The translations under genes and the position numbers were made by a program. A model generated the notes under the pieces. It saw only the letters and a program-made list of their open reading frames with translations. It made no database searches and was not told where the DNA came from. Below are positions 1 to 8,458 of a stretch of 64,000 nucleotides of DNA, one piece after another. The DNA is from Helicobacter himalayensis (lineage in GTDB: Bacteria; Campylobacterota; Campylobacteria; Campylobacterales; Helicobacteraceae), in contig NZ_CP014991.1 of assembly GCF_001602095.1 (NCBI RefSeq), forward strand, positions 930,001-994,000. Reading direction: 5' to 3'. Numbering within the stretch: the first letter of the stretch is position 1; the number at the start of each line of letters is the position of its first letter.

Positions 1-55
1 AAATATATTTTGTGTGCAAAATTTTATTTTTAAAGATTCTCATTAATCACAGCAT

Positions 56-61
56 TATAAA
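56..61 (+). promoter_or_regulatory. Candidate -10 box upstream of lutABC
   Basis: TATAAA lies 38 bases upstream of the lutA start, in AT-rich sequence with T-runs upstream, as expected of housekeeping promoters in Campylobacterota, which have weak -35 elements. The window edge is close, so an earlier gene in the same operon (for example a lactate permease) cannot be excluded. Confidence 0.35.
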
Positions 62-98
62 ATCTAGCACACCATATTTTACACAAGGAAGGAAGCTC

Positions 99-845
99 AT
101 GCAAGAACAAAAAAAAGTGTATTTTTTCTCCACCTGTATTGGTGCTGCGACGTGTTCGAATACCTGCATAAATGCTATTAAGCTTTTGCAAAAGGAAGGT
201 GTTGAAGTCATTTTCAAAAAAGACCAAACCTGTTGCGGACAACCCACTTTCAACTCTGGCTATTATGAGGAAACCAAAAAAATCGCCCTGCATACTATGG
301 AACTTTTCAAACAAGATATTCCTATTGTTCTGCCAAGTGGTTCATGCACCGGAATGCTAAGGATTGATTATCTTGAGCTTTTTAAGAACACGGAATACGA
401 GGAGCGCGCGCGCAAGTTTTGCTCTCGAATCTATGAGTTAAGCGAATATCTCATCAAAATCGGCGCAAGCTACGAAGACAAGGGCGCACCTGTTTCTATC
501 ACTTGGCATAGCAATTGCCACGCACTGCGCGTTGCAAAATGTGTAGATTCTGCAAAAACACTTTTAAGAAGTTTGAAAAATGTGGAGCTTATCGAGTTAG
601 AGCGTGAAGAGGAATGTTGCGGTTTTGGTGGGACATTTAGTGTCAAAGAACCTGAAATTTCAAACATAATGGTAAGTCGCAAAATCGAAGACATAAAAGC
701 GCGCAACGTGGAATATATAATCGCCGGCGATGCAGGTTGTGGGCTTAATATCAGCGGTGCGATGAAAAAACAAGGTGTAGGTGTAAAATATATGCACCTA
801 TACGACTTCCTTGCCACGCGCATTGGTATTGCGGATTCTAAGTAG
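99..845 (+). CDS. lutA: LutA-type lactate oxidation Fe-S oxidoreductase subunit
   Basis: A 248-residue cytoplasmic protein with two cysteine-rich CCG domains, the signature of the LutA/YkgE family: CCG at residues 45-47 and CCGFGG near 173-178, plus CxxxxxC clusters at residues 13-23. In LutABC it forms part of the complex that oxidises L-lactate to pyruvate and feeds electrons to the quinone pool. An in-frame start exists at 12, but ATG 99 is preceded by AAGGAAGG at the right distance, and the residues before it look non-coding. lutB follows after 18 bases and lutC overlaps lutB, so this is an operon. The family assignment is secure; lactate as substrate is inferred from the three-gene set. 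Confidence 0.88.
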   Translation: MQEQKKVYFFSTCIGAATCSNTCINAIKLLQKEGVEVIFKKDQTCCGQPTFNSGYYEETKKIALHTMELFKQDIPIVLPSGSCTGMLRIDYLELFKNTEYEERARKFCSRIYELSEYLIKIGASYEDKGAPVSITWHSNCHALRVAKCVDSAKTLLRSLKNVELIELEREEECCGFGGTFSVKEPEISNIMVSRKIEDIKARNVEYIIAGDAGCGLNISGAMKKQGVGVKYMHLYDFLATRIGIADSK

Positions 846-863
846 ATTTTATAAGGAGGGAAA

Positions 864-2333
864 ATGAGTGCTACACATAATCAGTCCAGAGGCAAAGAGC
901 TTAAGCAAAAATACCACGAAGCCATTAATGAGGGGCTAAACAACAAGCAACTACGCACCAATTTGCTAAACGCAATGGATACTCTGCGCGGGAATCGCAA
1001 GAAGCTTATTAACGCGTGCTTTACCGACTGGGAGGGACTGCGCGATAAGGGCAAGGAGCTAAAACAAAAGAATCTACGCCATTTAGATGAAATCCTAGAA
1101 GCCTTTGAGAAAAACGCCACGCGCAATGGTATGAAAGTGCATTGGGCGTGCAATGCAGAGCAGGCAAATGAGATTATTTTCAACCTTATGCAAGAGCGCG
1201 GAATCACAAAGATTCTAAAAGGCAAATCAATGGCAAGCGAGGAGATTCACTTTAATAAATTTTTAGAATCTAAAGGCTTACAAGCGATTGAAACGGATTT
1301 AGGCGAGGTGATTTTACAGCTACTAGGCGAAACGCCCGTGCATATCGTTGCCCCAGCGATTCACAAAAACCGCTATGAAATCGGCGAACTTTTTCATAAA
1401 AAAATCCCAAATGCACCTTTAGAATCTGAACCTGAAAAGCTCAATGACATTGCGCGAACCTATATGCGCAAGGAGTTTGAGGGCTTTAAAATGGGGCTTA
1501 GTGGTGTAAATTTTGGAATCGCAAATGAGGGTGCAATATGGCTTATTGAAAATGAAGGAAATGGGCGTATGAGCACTACTGCACCGGATATCCATGTTGC
1601 AATTTGCGGGATTGAAAAGGTGGTGGAGAGCTTTGAAGATGCAGCGATTTTAGATACCTTGCTAGCACCTTCCGCAGTTGGCACGCCCATTACTTGCTAC
1701 AATAATATCATTACTTCCCCGCGCAAAGAGGGCGAGCTTGATGGACCAAAAGAAGTGCATATCGTGCTACTTGACAATAATCGCTCAAATATGTTGCAAG
1801 ATTCACACTATTATCGCGCGATGAGCTGTATCCGCTGTGGGAGCTGTCTCAATCACTGCCCGGTGTATGATAAAATTGGCGGACACGCGTATCTTAGCAC
1901 CTATCCCGGACCTATTGGCGAGGTGATTAGCCCGCAACTTTTTGGAATCAATACCTGCTCGCCCATGCTTGATTTATGCTCGCTTTGTGGGCGTTGCTCG
2001 GAGGTTTGCCCGGTTAAAATTCCACTAGCAGATTTGATCCGCGATTTACGCAGTGAGCGCGTAGGACAAGGACGCAAAAATATCATAGGGAATGATGGCA
2101 GCACGCAAAATCCTACTGAAATTAGCCAGATGAGGCAATTTGCAGTCATAGCGACAAGTCCCAGTAAATGGCGCTTTGCGATGCGTGTAGTTGGAACTTT
2201 TGGATTCTTGGGTAAATTTGTCGCGCCGTATTTACCGCTTATCAAAAATTGGGTGAAATACCGCGAATTTCCACAAATTAGCGGTGGGCTACACGCAAAA
2301 GTTTCAAAAATGCAAGGGGTGATTTATGAATAA
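864..2333 (+). CDS. lutB: LutB-type iron-sulfur protein of lactate oxidation
   Basis: A 489-residue protein of normal family length. The N-terminal two thirds is a LUD domain. Two ferredoxin-type clusters follow, CIRCGSC near residues 321-327 and CSLCGRC near 372-378, each ending in a CP motif, which predicts two [4Fe-4S] centres for electron transfer from lactate. The C-terminal tail is basic and hydrophobic. A good ribosome-binding site (AAGGAGGG) precedes ATG 864. Its last 8 bases overlap the start of lutC, which suggests translational coupling. Confidence 0.9.
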   Translation: MSATHNQSRGKELKQKYHEAINEGLNNKQLRTNLLNAMDTLRGNRKKLINACFTDWEGLRDKGKELKQKNLRHLDEILEAFEKNATRNGMKVHWACNAEQANEIIFNLMQERGITKILKGKSMASEEIHFNKFLESKGLQAIETDLGEVILQLLGETPVHIVAPAIHKNRYEIGELFHKKIPNAPLESEPEKLNDIARTYMRKEFEGFKMGLSGVNFGIANEGAIWLIENEGNGRMSTTAPDIHVAICGIEKVVESFEDAAILDTLLAPSAVGTPITCYNNIITSPRKEGELDGPKEVHIVLLDNNRSNMLQDSHYYRAMSCIRCGSCLNHCPVYDKIGGHAYLSTYPGPIGEVISPQLFGINTCSPMLDLCSLCGRCSEVCPVKIPLADLIRDLRSERVGQGRKNIIGNDGSTQNPTEISQMRQFAVIATSPSKWRFAMRVVGTFGFLGKFVAPYLPLIKNWVKYREFPQISGGLHAKVSKMQGVIYE

Positions 2334-3015
2334 CACAGCAAATACCGCAAGAGACGAGATTCTAAGTAGGTTAAGAACTTCTATTAGTAAAAATACGCAT
2401 ATCCCAAACCACGCGCCGTGCTTTGAGGGCGCGATAAAAATGGGGGGTGCATTGCTTGAGACTTTTAAGACAAATCACAGCAACAATAAGGGCATTATCG
2501 TAGAATCTACAAAAGAAAATCTGCCCGCCACGATTGCAGAGATTTTGCGCGAAAATGAGGCAAAAGAAGTGCTTTATAATGTTGATATTGATGTGGATTC
2601 AAGCACGCTTAGCGCGAGTGTGAGTGCTACAAGTGGCACAAATCTCGTGCCTTACACAAAAAGCGTTGATGAAATCCGCTCGCAACTTTTTTCCATCGAT
2701 ACTTCCATCGTGCAAGCGCGTTGTGGGGTTGCGGATTTGGGGATTTTATGCCTTAGCGCAAACAAGGACGCTCCACGCCTAAGCTCGCTTATTACTAACA
2801 CTTGCATTTATTTGCTTCCAAAAGAAAATATCGTTCATCATATTTTTGCTGGAATTGAATTTGCAAAAAGCTATGAGCGTGCGCGTAGCGGAGATTCTAA
2901 TTATCTGCCGACAAATATTATTTTTGTCGCTGGACCTTCGCGCACAGCGGATATTGAGCTTATCACCGTTTTTGGTGTGCATGGACCGCGCAAAACTTAT
3001 GTTGTGTTGTATTAG
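2326..3015 (+). CDS. lutC: LutC-type LUD-domain protein
   Basis: A 229-residue LUD-domain protein, the third component of LutABC. It lacks the iron-sulfur cysteines of LutB. The family signature is visible near the C-terminus: a GPSRTADIE segment followed by VHGPRK (from about residue 203). It overlaps lutB by 8 bases in another frame, and rnhB begins 3 bases after its stop, so rnhB probably sits on the same transcript. A G6 run at 2442-2447 is too short to be a clear phase-variation tract. Confidence 0.87.
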   Translation: MNNTANTARDEILSRLRTSISKNTHIPNHAPCFEGAIKMGGALLETFKTNHSNNKGIIVESTKENLPATIAEILRENEAKEVLYNVDIDVDSSTLSASVSATSGTNLVPYTKSVDEIRSQLFSIDTSIVQARCGVADLGILCLSANKDAPRLSSLITNTCIYLLPKENIVHHIFAGIEFAKSYERARSGDSNYLPTNIIFVAGPSRTADIELITVFGVHGPRKTYVVLY

Positions 3016-3017
3016 GC

Positions 3018-3644
3018 GTGATTTGTGGGATTGATGAGGCTGGGCGCGGATGTTTGTGCGCGAGCCTTTTTGTATGCGGGGTGCTAGGCGAGGAAAATAC
3101 GTTAAAAAATCTTGGCATTAAGGATTCTAAAAAGCTCACGCAAAGCGCGCGTTTTGCTAAAGCACAAGCCTTGAAGGAACTCGCACAAGTTGGCGCAATT
3201 GCTTATAAACTCATAGAAATAAGCGCGGAAGAAATCGACACACTTGCCTTAGGTGTGTGTATGCAAAAGGCGCTAAAAGAGATTATAAGCCATTTTGCAA
3301 GTTTTGATTTTAAGACAGAATCCAAGCTCTTTCTTTTTGATGGAAACACGACTTTTGGGCTTCCTAGAGAGTTTGTAGATTCTCACGCAAGCGCGTGTAT
3401 TTCACTGCAAACACTCATCAAAGGCGATGATAAAAATCTCCTTATCGCCGCTGCTTCAATCCTCGCAAAAAGCGCAAAAGATTCTCAAATGATTGAACTT
3501 GATAAAATTTATCCGCAATATGGCTTTGCCAAACACAAAGGCTATGGCACAAAAGCGCATATTGGCGCGATTGAGATATTTGGACTTACACCATTACATC
3601 GTAAAAATTTTTGTAAAAATCTTTTCACTCCAACGCTTCTATAA
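3018..3644 (+). CDS. rnhB: Ribonuclease HII
   Basis: A 208-residue enzyme that removes ribonucleotides and RNA primers from RNA-DNA hybrids. GIDEAGRG at residues 3-10 supplies the first two acidic ligands. The KDSKKLT segment and a later FDGN motif provide conserved positions, and KHKGYGTKAH close to the C-terminus is typical of the family. The start is GTG, 3 bases after the lutC stop, so translation is probably coupled to lutC. It has no functional link with lactate use. Confidence 0.93.
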   Translation: MICGIDEAGRGCLCASLFVCGVLGEENTLKNLGIKDSKKLTQSARFAKAQALKELAQVGAIAYKLIEISAEEIDTLALGVCMQKALKEIISHFASFDFKTESKLFLFDGNTTFGLPREFVDSHASACISLQTLIKGDDKNLLIAAASILAKSAKDSQMIELDKIYPQYGFAKHKGYGTKAHIGAIEIFGLTPLHRKNFCKNLFTPTLL

Positions 3645-3768
3645 TCAACTTCAAATCAATCCCAAAAAGCAAAAATTACCACTTACAAAGCAAGATACAG
3701 CGAACAATCCTAACCTTAATACATACTTAAGCAAAGTAAGTATAGACTACAAGCGCAATACAAAATAA

Positions 3769-3778
3769 GGGGGGGGGG
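3769..3778 (+). repeat. G10 homopolymer tract at the fumarase ribosome-binding site
   Basis: Ten consecutive G residues end 6 bases before ATG 3785. The tract occupies the Shine-Dalgarno position and there is no other purine-rich site. Slipped-strand mispairing would change its length without touching the reading frame, so any effect would be on translation initiation or transcript structure. Confidence 0.9.
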
Positions 3779-3784
3779 AAAACA

Positions 3785-4630
3785 ATGAAAGAGGTGCAAT
3801 GCCAAGACATTACGCAAGCAGTCGCAAAACTCGCGATTGAAGCCTGTTGTGTGCAAACAGATGATATAAAAAGAGCATTTAAAAAAGCTAGAGATTCTGA
3901 AACTTCACCTTTGGGGAAAAATATCCTTGACACGCTTATCGAAAATGGCAAAATCGCACAGGAAAATATGATGCCAATCTGCCAAGATACGGGTATGCTG
4001 GTGGTTTTTGTCGATGTGGGACAAGATGTGCATATTGTGGGCGGTTACCTAGAAGATGCAATTAATGAAGGTGTGAAAAAAGGCTACACAGAGGGCTATT
4101 TGCGAAAATCTGTCGTAAGCGAGCCACTTTTTGAGCGCAAAAACACTACAAATAACGCACCCGCAGTAATTCACACAAGAATAATCCCGGGGGATAAAAT
4201 CCATATCCAAGTTGCGCCAAAAGGCTTTGGTAGCGAGAACAAAAGCATTTTGAAAATGCTCGTGCCAGCTGATGGTATTGAAGGGGTAAAAAAGGTGTTT
4301 TTAGAAGCTGTCAAATTAGCCGGACCAAACGCCTGTCCGCCGATGGTTATAGGCGTAGGCATAGGCGGAACAATGGAAAAAGCCGCGCTTTTAGCCAAAA
4401 AGGCAGCTGTACGTGAGACAGATTCTAAAAATCCAGACCCACGCTATGCAAAACTAGAAGATGAATTGCTAGAAATGGCAAATGCCACAGGCGTGGGACC
4501 GCAGGGCTTAGGCGGGATTACCACAGCATTTAAGGTAAATGTAGAATGGTATCCAACACATATCGCAGGACTTCCCGTAGCAATCAATATCAACTGCCAC
4601 GCAGCGCGTCACTGCGACATAGAACTATAA
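3785..4630 (+). CDS. Class I fumarate hydratase, alpha (N-terminal) subunit
   Basis: A 281-residue subunit of the oxygen-labile [4Fe-4S] fumarase / L(+)-tartrate dehydratase family, which interconverts fumarate and malate. Visible family motifs include MPICQDTGM near residues 60-68, an NACPPMVIGVGIGGT stretch near 180-195, and GPQGLGG near 239-245. The conserved cysteines in the first two are likely cluster ligands. The partner beta subunit follows after 18 bases. Tartrate dehydratase has the same architecture, but its place in a genome that also encodes FrdCAB favours fumarase. Translation appears to start from the G10 tract immediately upstream. Confidence 0.88.
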   Translation: MKEVQCQDITQAVAKLAIEACCVQTDDIKRAFKKARDSETSPLGKNILDTLIENGKIAQENMMPICQDTGMLVVFVDVGQDVHIVGGYLEDAINEGVKKGYTEGYLRKSVVSEPLFERKNTTNNAPAVIHTRIIPGDKIHIQVAPKGFGSENKSILKMLVPADGIEGVKKVFLEAVKLAGPNACPPMVIGVGIGGTMEKAALLAKKAAVRETDSKNPDPRYAKLEDELLEMANATGVGPQGLGGITTAFKVNVEWYPTHIAGLPVAININCHAARHCDIEL

Positions 4631-4648
4631 GCTTTCAAGGAGGCAACA

Positions 4649-5212
4649 ATGAGCAACACACAAATAAGGAAAATTACCGCACCTTTTGATAAAAAAGTCG
4701 CCAAAAGCTTAAAAGCTGGAGAATCTGTGCTGATTTCTGGCACGATTCTAGTCGCAAGAGATGCCGCACACAAAGCCCTGACAGAAGCCTTACAAAGAGG
4801 TGAAAAACTGCCGGTGGATTTACGCGGAGAGACAATCTATTACTTAGGACCAAGCCCTGCAAAGCCGGGCAACCCCATCGGCTCAGCTGGACCAACCACA
4901 AGCGGGAGAATGGATAAATACACGCCAACTATCATAAAACAGGGCATTAGCGGTATGATAGGCAAGGGCTACCGCTCGCAAGAAGTGGTGGATTCTATGG
5001 TGGAAAATGGCGTGGTGTATATGGTGGCTGTGGGCGGTGCGGCGGCACTTATCTCTAAAACGATTAAAAAATACGAAGTGCTAGCCTACCCAGAGCTCGG
5101 ACCTGAAGCGGTGGCGCGCATTACGATTGAAAATTTCCCAGCAATTGTGGCGATTGACACGCAGGGGAATAACTTTTATGAGGCTGGGCAAAAACCTTAT
5201 AGAAAAACTTAA
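4649..5212 (+). CDS. Class I fumarate hydratase, beta (C-terminal) subunit
   Basis: A 187-residue protein corresponding to the C-terminal domain of class I fumarases, encoded as a separate subunit. The segment from GPSPAKPG through PIGSAGPTTSGRMD (about residues 71-92) is the typical substrate-pocket signature. AAALISKTIK and the YPELGPEA stretch later in the protein are also characteristic. It is preceded by AAGGAGG and lies 18 bases after the alpha subunit; the two together give a complete enzyme. Confidence 0.9.
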   Translation: MSNTQIRKITAPFDKKVAKSLKAGESVLISGTILVARDAAHKALTEALQRGEKLPVDLRGETIYYLGPSPAKPGNPIGSAGPTTSGRMDKYTPTIIKQGISGMIGKGYRSQEVVDSMVENGVVYMVAVGGAAALISKTIKKYEVLAYPELGPEAVARITIENFPAIVAIDTQGNNFYEAGQKPYRKT

Positions 5213-5224
5213 GGAATGAAACAT

Positions 5225-5230
5225 TATAAT
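5225..5230 (+). promoter_or_regulatory. Candidate -10 box (TATAAT) upstream of hemerythrin gene
   Basis: A perfect TATAAT starts 13 bases after the fumarase stop and about 96 bases upstream of the hemerythrin start, in an AT-rich intergenic region. It would give a leader of about 85-90 bases. Confidence 0.35.
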
Positions 5231-5326
5231 GCTAATTTTATTTAATTTTAAGAATTTGCTGATTCTAGATGCCTAAAAGTAAAAGAATTAGTAATTCTAT
5301 TAAACAAAAACAAGGAACTTTGTAGA

Positions 5327-5932
5327 ATGGATATGCCCACGTGGAGTGATGAATACTCTGTCCATAATGACACTATTGATAGCGAGCACAAGAGACTTTT
5401 TGAGCTTGCTGAAAAAGTCTATCAATTAGCGCATAAATCAACAAATCGAAATGAAGTCAAAGGTGTATTAAGCGAATTTTTTGACTATATGCGCGAGCAT
5501 TTCTCACACGAGGAAAAATATATGCAATCTATTGGCTATCCGCATTTAAACGAACACAGCAAGATTCATAAAACCATTATGGTGGATATGGCGCATTTGG
5601 TGAAAAACGCGCATTCCCTACGCGAGCTCAAAGAAAAACTGCTTGTCATTACGCGTGATTGGCTTATTGGACATATTATGCAAGAGGATATGAATATTGA
5701 GCGGTGGCGCGCCCTGCAAGTAGCGGATAACAACATCAAGCAAATTTTTGGCGATAACGAAGTAAGTGGGGATTTTTGCAACATCGCAGATAAACCAAAA
5801 AGTTATATTTATCAATGCCATTGCAAAATCCACAGATTCCAAAAAGAAGCCCATCAAAAACTACAAAAACTAGAATCTAATGTGCTATGCAAGGAGTGCA
5901 AATATCCGCTAGAATTTCTCCGTGAGGAATAA
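5327..5932 (+). CDS. Bacteriohemerythrin with cysteine-rich C-terminal tail
   Basis: A 201-residue soluble protein. Residues 1-130 form a hemerythrin four-helix bundle with all seven expected di-iron ligands: H21, H58, E62, H77, H81, H116 and D121. Such proteins bind O2 reversibly and may deliver it, sense it or buffer it in microaerophiles. Residues 150-201 are an extra tail with C164-x-C166 and C188-xx-C191, which resembles a small zinc- or iron-binding ribbon not usual in plain bacteriohemerythrins. It appears monocistronic. The core assignment is firm; the tail's role is unknown. Confidence 0.9.
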   Translation: MDMPTWSDEYSVHNDTIDSEHKRLFELAEKVYQLAHKSTNRNEVKGVLSEFFDYMREHFSHEEKYMQSIGYPHLNEHSKIHKTIMVDMAHLVKNAHSLRELKEKLLVITRDWLIGHIMQEDMNIERWRALQVADNNIKQIFGDNEVSGDFCNIADKPKSYIYQCHCKIHRFQKEAHQKLQKLESNVLCKECKYPLEFLREE

Positions 5933-5979
5933 ACTACACTCTAAAAGATACAACTGCGCTAGATTCTCGCCAAATACGC

Positions 5980-6570
5980 TTAAAACCTAAACACGCTTTT
6001 TGCTTTTTTAATCTCTGCAAATGAAACAAAGATTTTTTCTTTTGTAGGCGCGGCGGTGTTTTTACTCGTTCGCGATTTGTTAGAATCTACTATTTCTAGC
6101 AAGAGTGCGCCTGCAAATTCCGTGTTTTCTGTGTTTTCATTTAGTCCGACAAGTAGCCCGCTCACCTCACTTTTATCCGCGCGCTTAATACTAATCTCTT
6201 CAAGCAAGCTATAAAGAAAATGCTCCTCTTTTTTTAGCACGCGCTCCAACCCCGGCGAACTCACTTCCAAAAAATACGCGTTTGTGTGCGTCAGCTCCAC
6301 ATCAAGCATAGGAGAGAGCGCCTCGCTAAAACGCGCGCATTCCTCAAGCGTAATCCCCTCTCGCTTTGGCAGAAATTCCAACTCGCTAGATTCTATAAAA
6401 CCCCGCGATTGCAGACTTTTTAGCACTTTCAAAGATTCGGAATCTAACTCTTTGCTTAAAAACACGCGTAAAATGCTATGCTCATTTTCTTTCGCCCACA
6501 TCACATCATAAAGTACAAACCCCATAGATTCCGCAAGTGCGCGGATTTTTTGCTCCAAATCCACCTGCAT
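5980..6570 (-). CDS. rimP: Ribosome maturation factor RimP
   Basis: A 196-residue protein that helps mature the 30S subunit. The family hallmark VSSPGLER is near residues 103-110, and the N-terminal region has the LRVFLSKE-type strand. It is longer than the usual 140-160 residues, with the excess in the C-terminal half around a Lys/Ser/Thr-rich insertion. It lies 21 bases after rbfA on the same strand, the standard pairing, so the two form an operon. Confidence 0.85.
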   Translation of the reverse strand: MQVDLEQKIRALAESMGFVLYDVMWAKENEHSILRVFLSKELDSESLKVLKSLQSRGFIESSELEFLPKREGITLEECARFSEALSPMLDVELTHTNAYFLEVSSPGLERVLKKEEHFLYSLLEEISIKRADKSEVSGLLVGLNENTENTEFAGALLLEIVDSNKSRTSKNTAAPTKEKIFVSFAEIKKAKSVFRF

Positions 6571-6591
6571 TTAATTTCCTTTTAAAATTTC

Positions 6592-6951
6592 TTACTCTTC
6601 TTTTTGTCGCTCTTTAGCAATTCGCGCAAAAATCGCGTCCAAATTCTCGCCATCACGCATAGAATCATCAAAATAAAAGCTAAGCTCCGGACATTTAAAC
6701 CACGAAGTAGCACTCAATGTGTATTCTCTAAGCATTGGGCTTGCTTTTTTAAGCGCGCTCAAAATACCTGCGCGCTCACTTTGGGCAATATCGCTAGATT
6801 CAATAAACACCTTCGCGTGATACTTGCCAGATGAGCACAGCACGCGCGTGATCGAAAGCGTATTAAGCTTAGGATTAGCAAGCTCACTTAGCGCGAGATT
6901 TAGCACCTCTTGCAAAAGCGCTTGTGTTTTTTGCAGTTTGATTTCATTCAT
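6592..6951 (-). CDS. rbfA: Ribosome-binding factor A
   Basis: A 119-residue protein with the compact KH-like fold of RbfA, which binds 30S precursors and helps 16S maturation. It shows the LALSELANPKLNTLSITRV pattern (residues 17-35) and an acidic strand-helix C-terminus. rimP follows directly. infB, which normally precedes rbfA in this group, is absent; gltX ends 73 bases upstream instead. Confidence 0.82.
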   Translation of the reverse strand: MNEIKLQKTQALLQEVLNLALSELANPKLNTLSITRVLCSSGKYHAKVFIESSDIAQSERAGILSALKKASPMLREYTLSATSWFKCPELSFYFDDSMRDGENLDAIFARIAKERQKEE

Positions 6952-7024
6952 TATCGCGCACCTTGCATTTTATATGTTTTCGCATTTTGATAGCCTGCAT
7001 TTTCACACATCTTGCGTTTTTGCT

Positions 7025-8446
7025 CTATTTCATTGGATTTTTTGCAAGTAAAGATTCAATGCGCACGCAAGATTCTCTATTTCCTAACACAAAAAGTGCG
7101 CAGGGCACACCTATACCCCCGCCCTTGCCCAAAAGCGCCAAACGCACAAGGGGCATACATTGCCCAAGTTTCAAATGTTTGCCCTCACAAAATGTATGCA
7201 AAAATTCCTCGCATTCCTGCTCGCTTTGAAACTTCGCATTTTTAAGTGCCTCGCTCAATGCGTGCAAAAACTCGACACCTTGAGAATCTAGCTTATTTAA
7301 AAGCTTAGAATCGTATTCCTTAGGCGCATTTAGCACTTCGTTAAAATTCTTTGCAAACTCTATAAGCGTTTTGCTCCGCTCTTTTAGTGCGTTAAAAAGT
7401 GCTTCACGCACAGATTCCCTCTTTTCCTCATCGCATTCGCTCATACACGCAAAACTTTGCAAAGGTTGCGCGCCAAAATCAATCAGCAAAGATTCTAGCT
7501 TATGCGCTGGCGTTTGTTTGATATAGTGATGATTGAGCCACAAGAGTTTTTCTTCGTTGTAGCTCGAAGGCGAGGAATTAAGCTTGTAAGGGTCAAAAAC
7601 CTCCAAAAGCCGCTCCATACTAAAAATTTCCTCATCGCCATAACTCCACCCAAGACGCACCAAAAAATTAAGCAAAGCCTCTGGCAAATAGCCTAGCTTC
7701 TTGTATTCCATCACGCCCATCGCGCCATCGCGCTTGCTTAGCTTTTTGCCTTGAGGGTTGAGAATCATAGGCACATGAAAAAACTTCGGCACTTCAAAGC
7801 CTAGCGCTTGATACACCACGATTTGTTTAGGCGTATTGCTTAGGTGATCATCTCCGCGTATCACATCACTCACACCCATCAGCGCATCATCGATTGCCAC
7901 GACAAAATTATAAGTCGGACTACCATCGCTACGTGCGATGACAAAGTCATCAATTTCGTTCGCATCTACGCTAATGCACCCTTTCACGCCATCTTCAAAG
8001 CTAATCACTCCTTGCAATGGTGCTTTTATCCTCACCACCGGCGCAATCCCCTCTGGTGGCGTACCTGTAAAATCACGATAGCGATTGTCGTATTTCCACT
8101 TTTTGCCCTGCGCCTCCGCTTGCGCGCGCAAAACCTCTAGCTCCTCTTTACTCATATAGCAATAATACGCCTTGCCCTCTTCTAGCAACTGCTTGACATA
8201 GCGCGCATAGAGCGCAAAACGCTCGCTTTGATATATAATTTCTCCATTATGCTCTAAATCCACCCATTGAAAGGATTCTATAATCGCCTTTGCCGCATTG
8301 TGGGAATTGCGCGCTAAGTCAGTATCCTCAATACGCAGCAAAAATCTACCATTATTTTTACGCGCATAGAGGTAGTTAAAAAGTGCTGTGCGTAAGCCTC
8401 CAATGTGAAGGTAGCCCGTAGGTGAAGGAGCAAATCGTGTTGTCAT
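7025..8446 (-). CDS. gltX: Glutamyl-tRNA synthetase (GltX1 type)
   Basis: A 473-residue class I aminoacyl-tRNA synthetase charging tRNA-Glu. Signatures: FAPSPTGYLHIGGLRTALF at residues 4-22, carrying the HIGH-equivalent HIGG, and KLSKRDG near residue 240, the KMSKS-equivalent. The PLVRLALLGKGGGIG segment near the C-terminus matches the GltX1-type anticodon-binding domain. Campylobacterota usually carry a second, tRNA-Gln-misacylating paralogue elsewhere; this copy resembles the discriminating-type GltX1, though that distinction is from memory of the H. pylori sequences. Confidence 0.92.
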   Translation of the reverse strand: MTTRFAPSPTGYLHIGGLRTALFNYLYARKNNGRFLLRIEDTDLARNSHNAAKAIIESFQWVDLEHNGEIIYQSERFALYARYVKQLLEEGKAYYCYMSKEELEVLRAQAEAQGKKWKYDNRYRDFTGTPPEGIAPVVRIKAPLQGVISFEDGVKGCISVDANEIDDFVIARSDGSPTYNFVVAIDDALMGVSDVIRGDDHLSNTPKQIVVYQALGFEVPKFFHVPMILNPQGKKLSKRDGAMGVMEYKKLGYLPEALLNFLVRLGWSYGDEEIFSMERLLEVFDPYKLNSSPSSYNEEKLLWLNHHYIKQTPAHKLESLLIDFGAQPLQSFACMSECDEEKRESVREALFNALKERSKTLIEFAKNFNEVLNAPKEYDSKLLNKLDSQGVEFLHALSEALKNAKFQSEQECEEFLHTFCEGKHLKLGQCMPLVRLALLGKGGGIGVPCALFVLGNRESCVRIESLLAKNPMK

Positions 8447-8458
8447 CGCGCGTCCCTC

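Noticed and set aside
2442-2447. G6 run inside lutC
   Set aside because: Too short for marked slippage, and the frame is intact.
3493-3768. 91-codon open frame overlapping the 3' end of rnhB and running up to the G10 tract
   Set aside because: Most of it is rnhB in another frame, it has no ribosome-binding site, and its product looks random.
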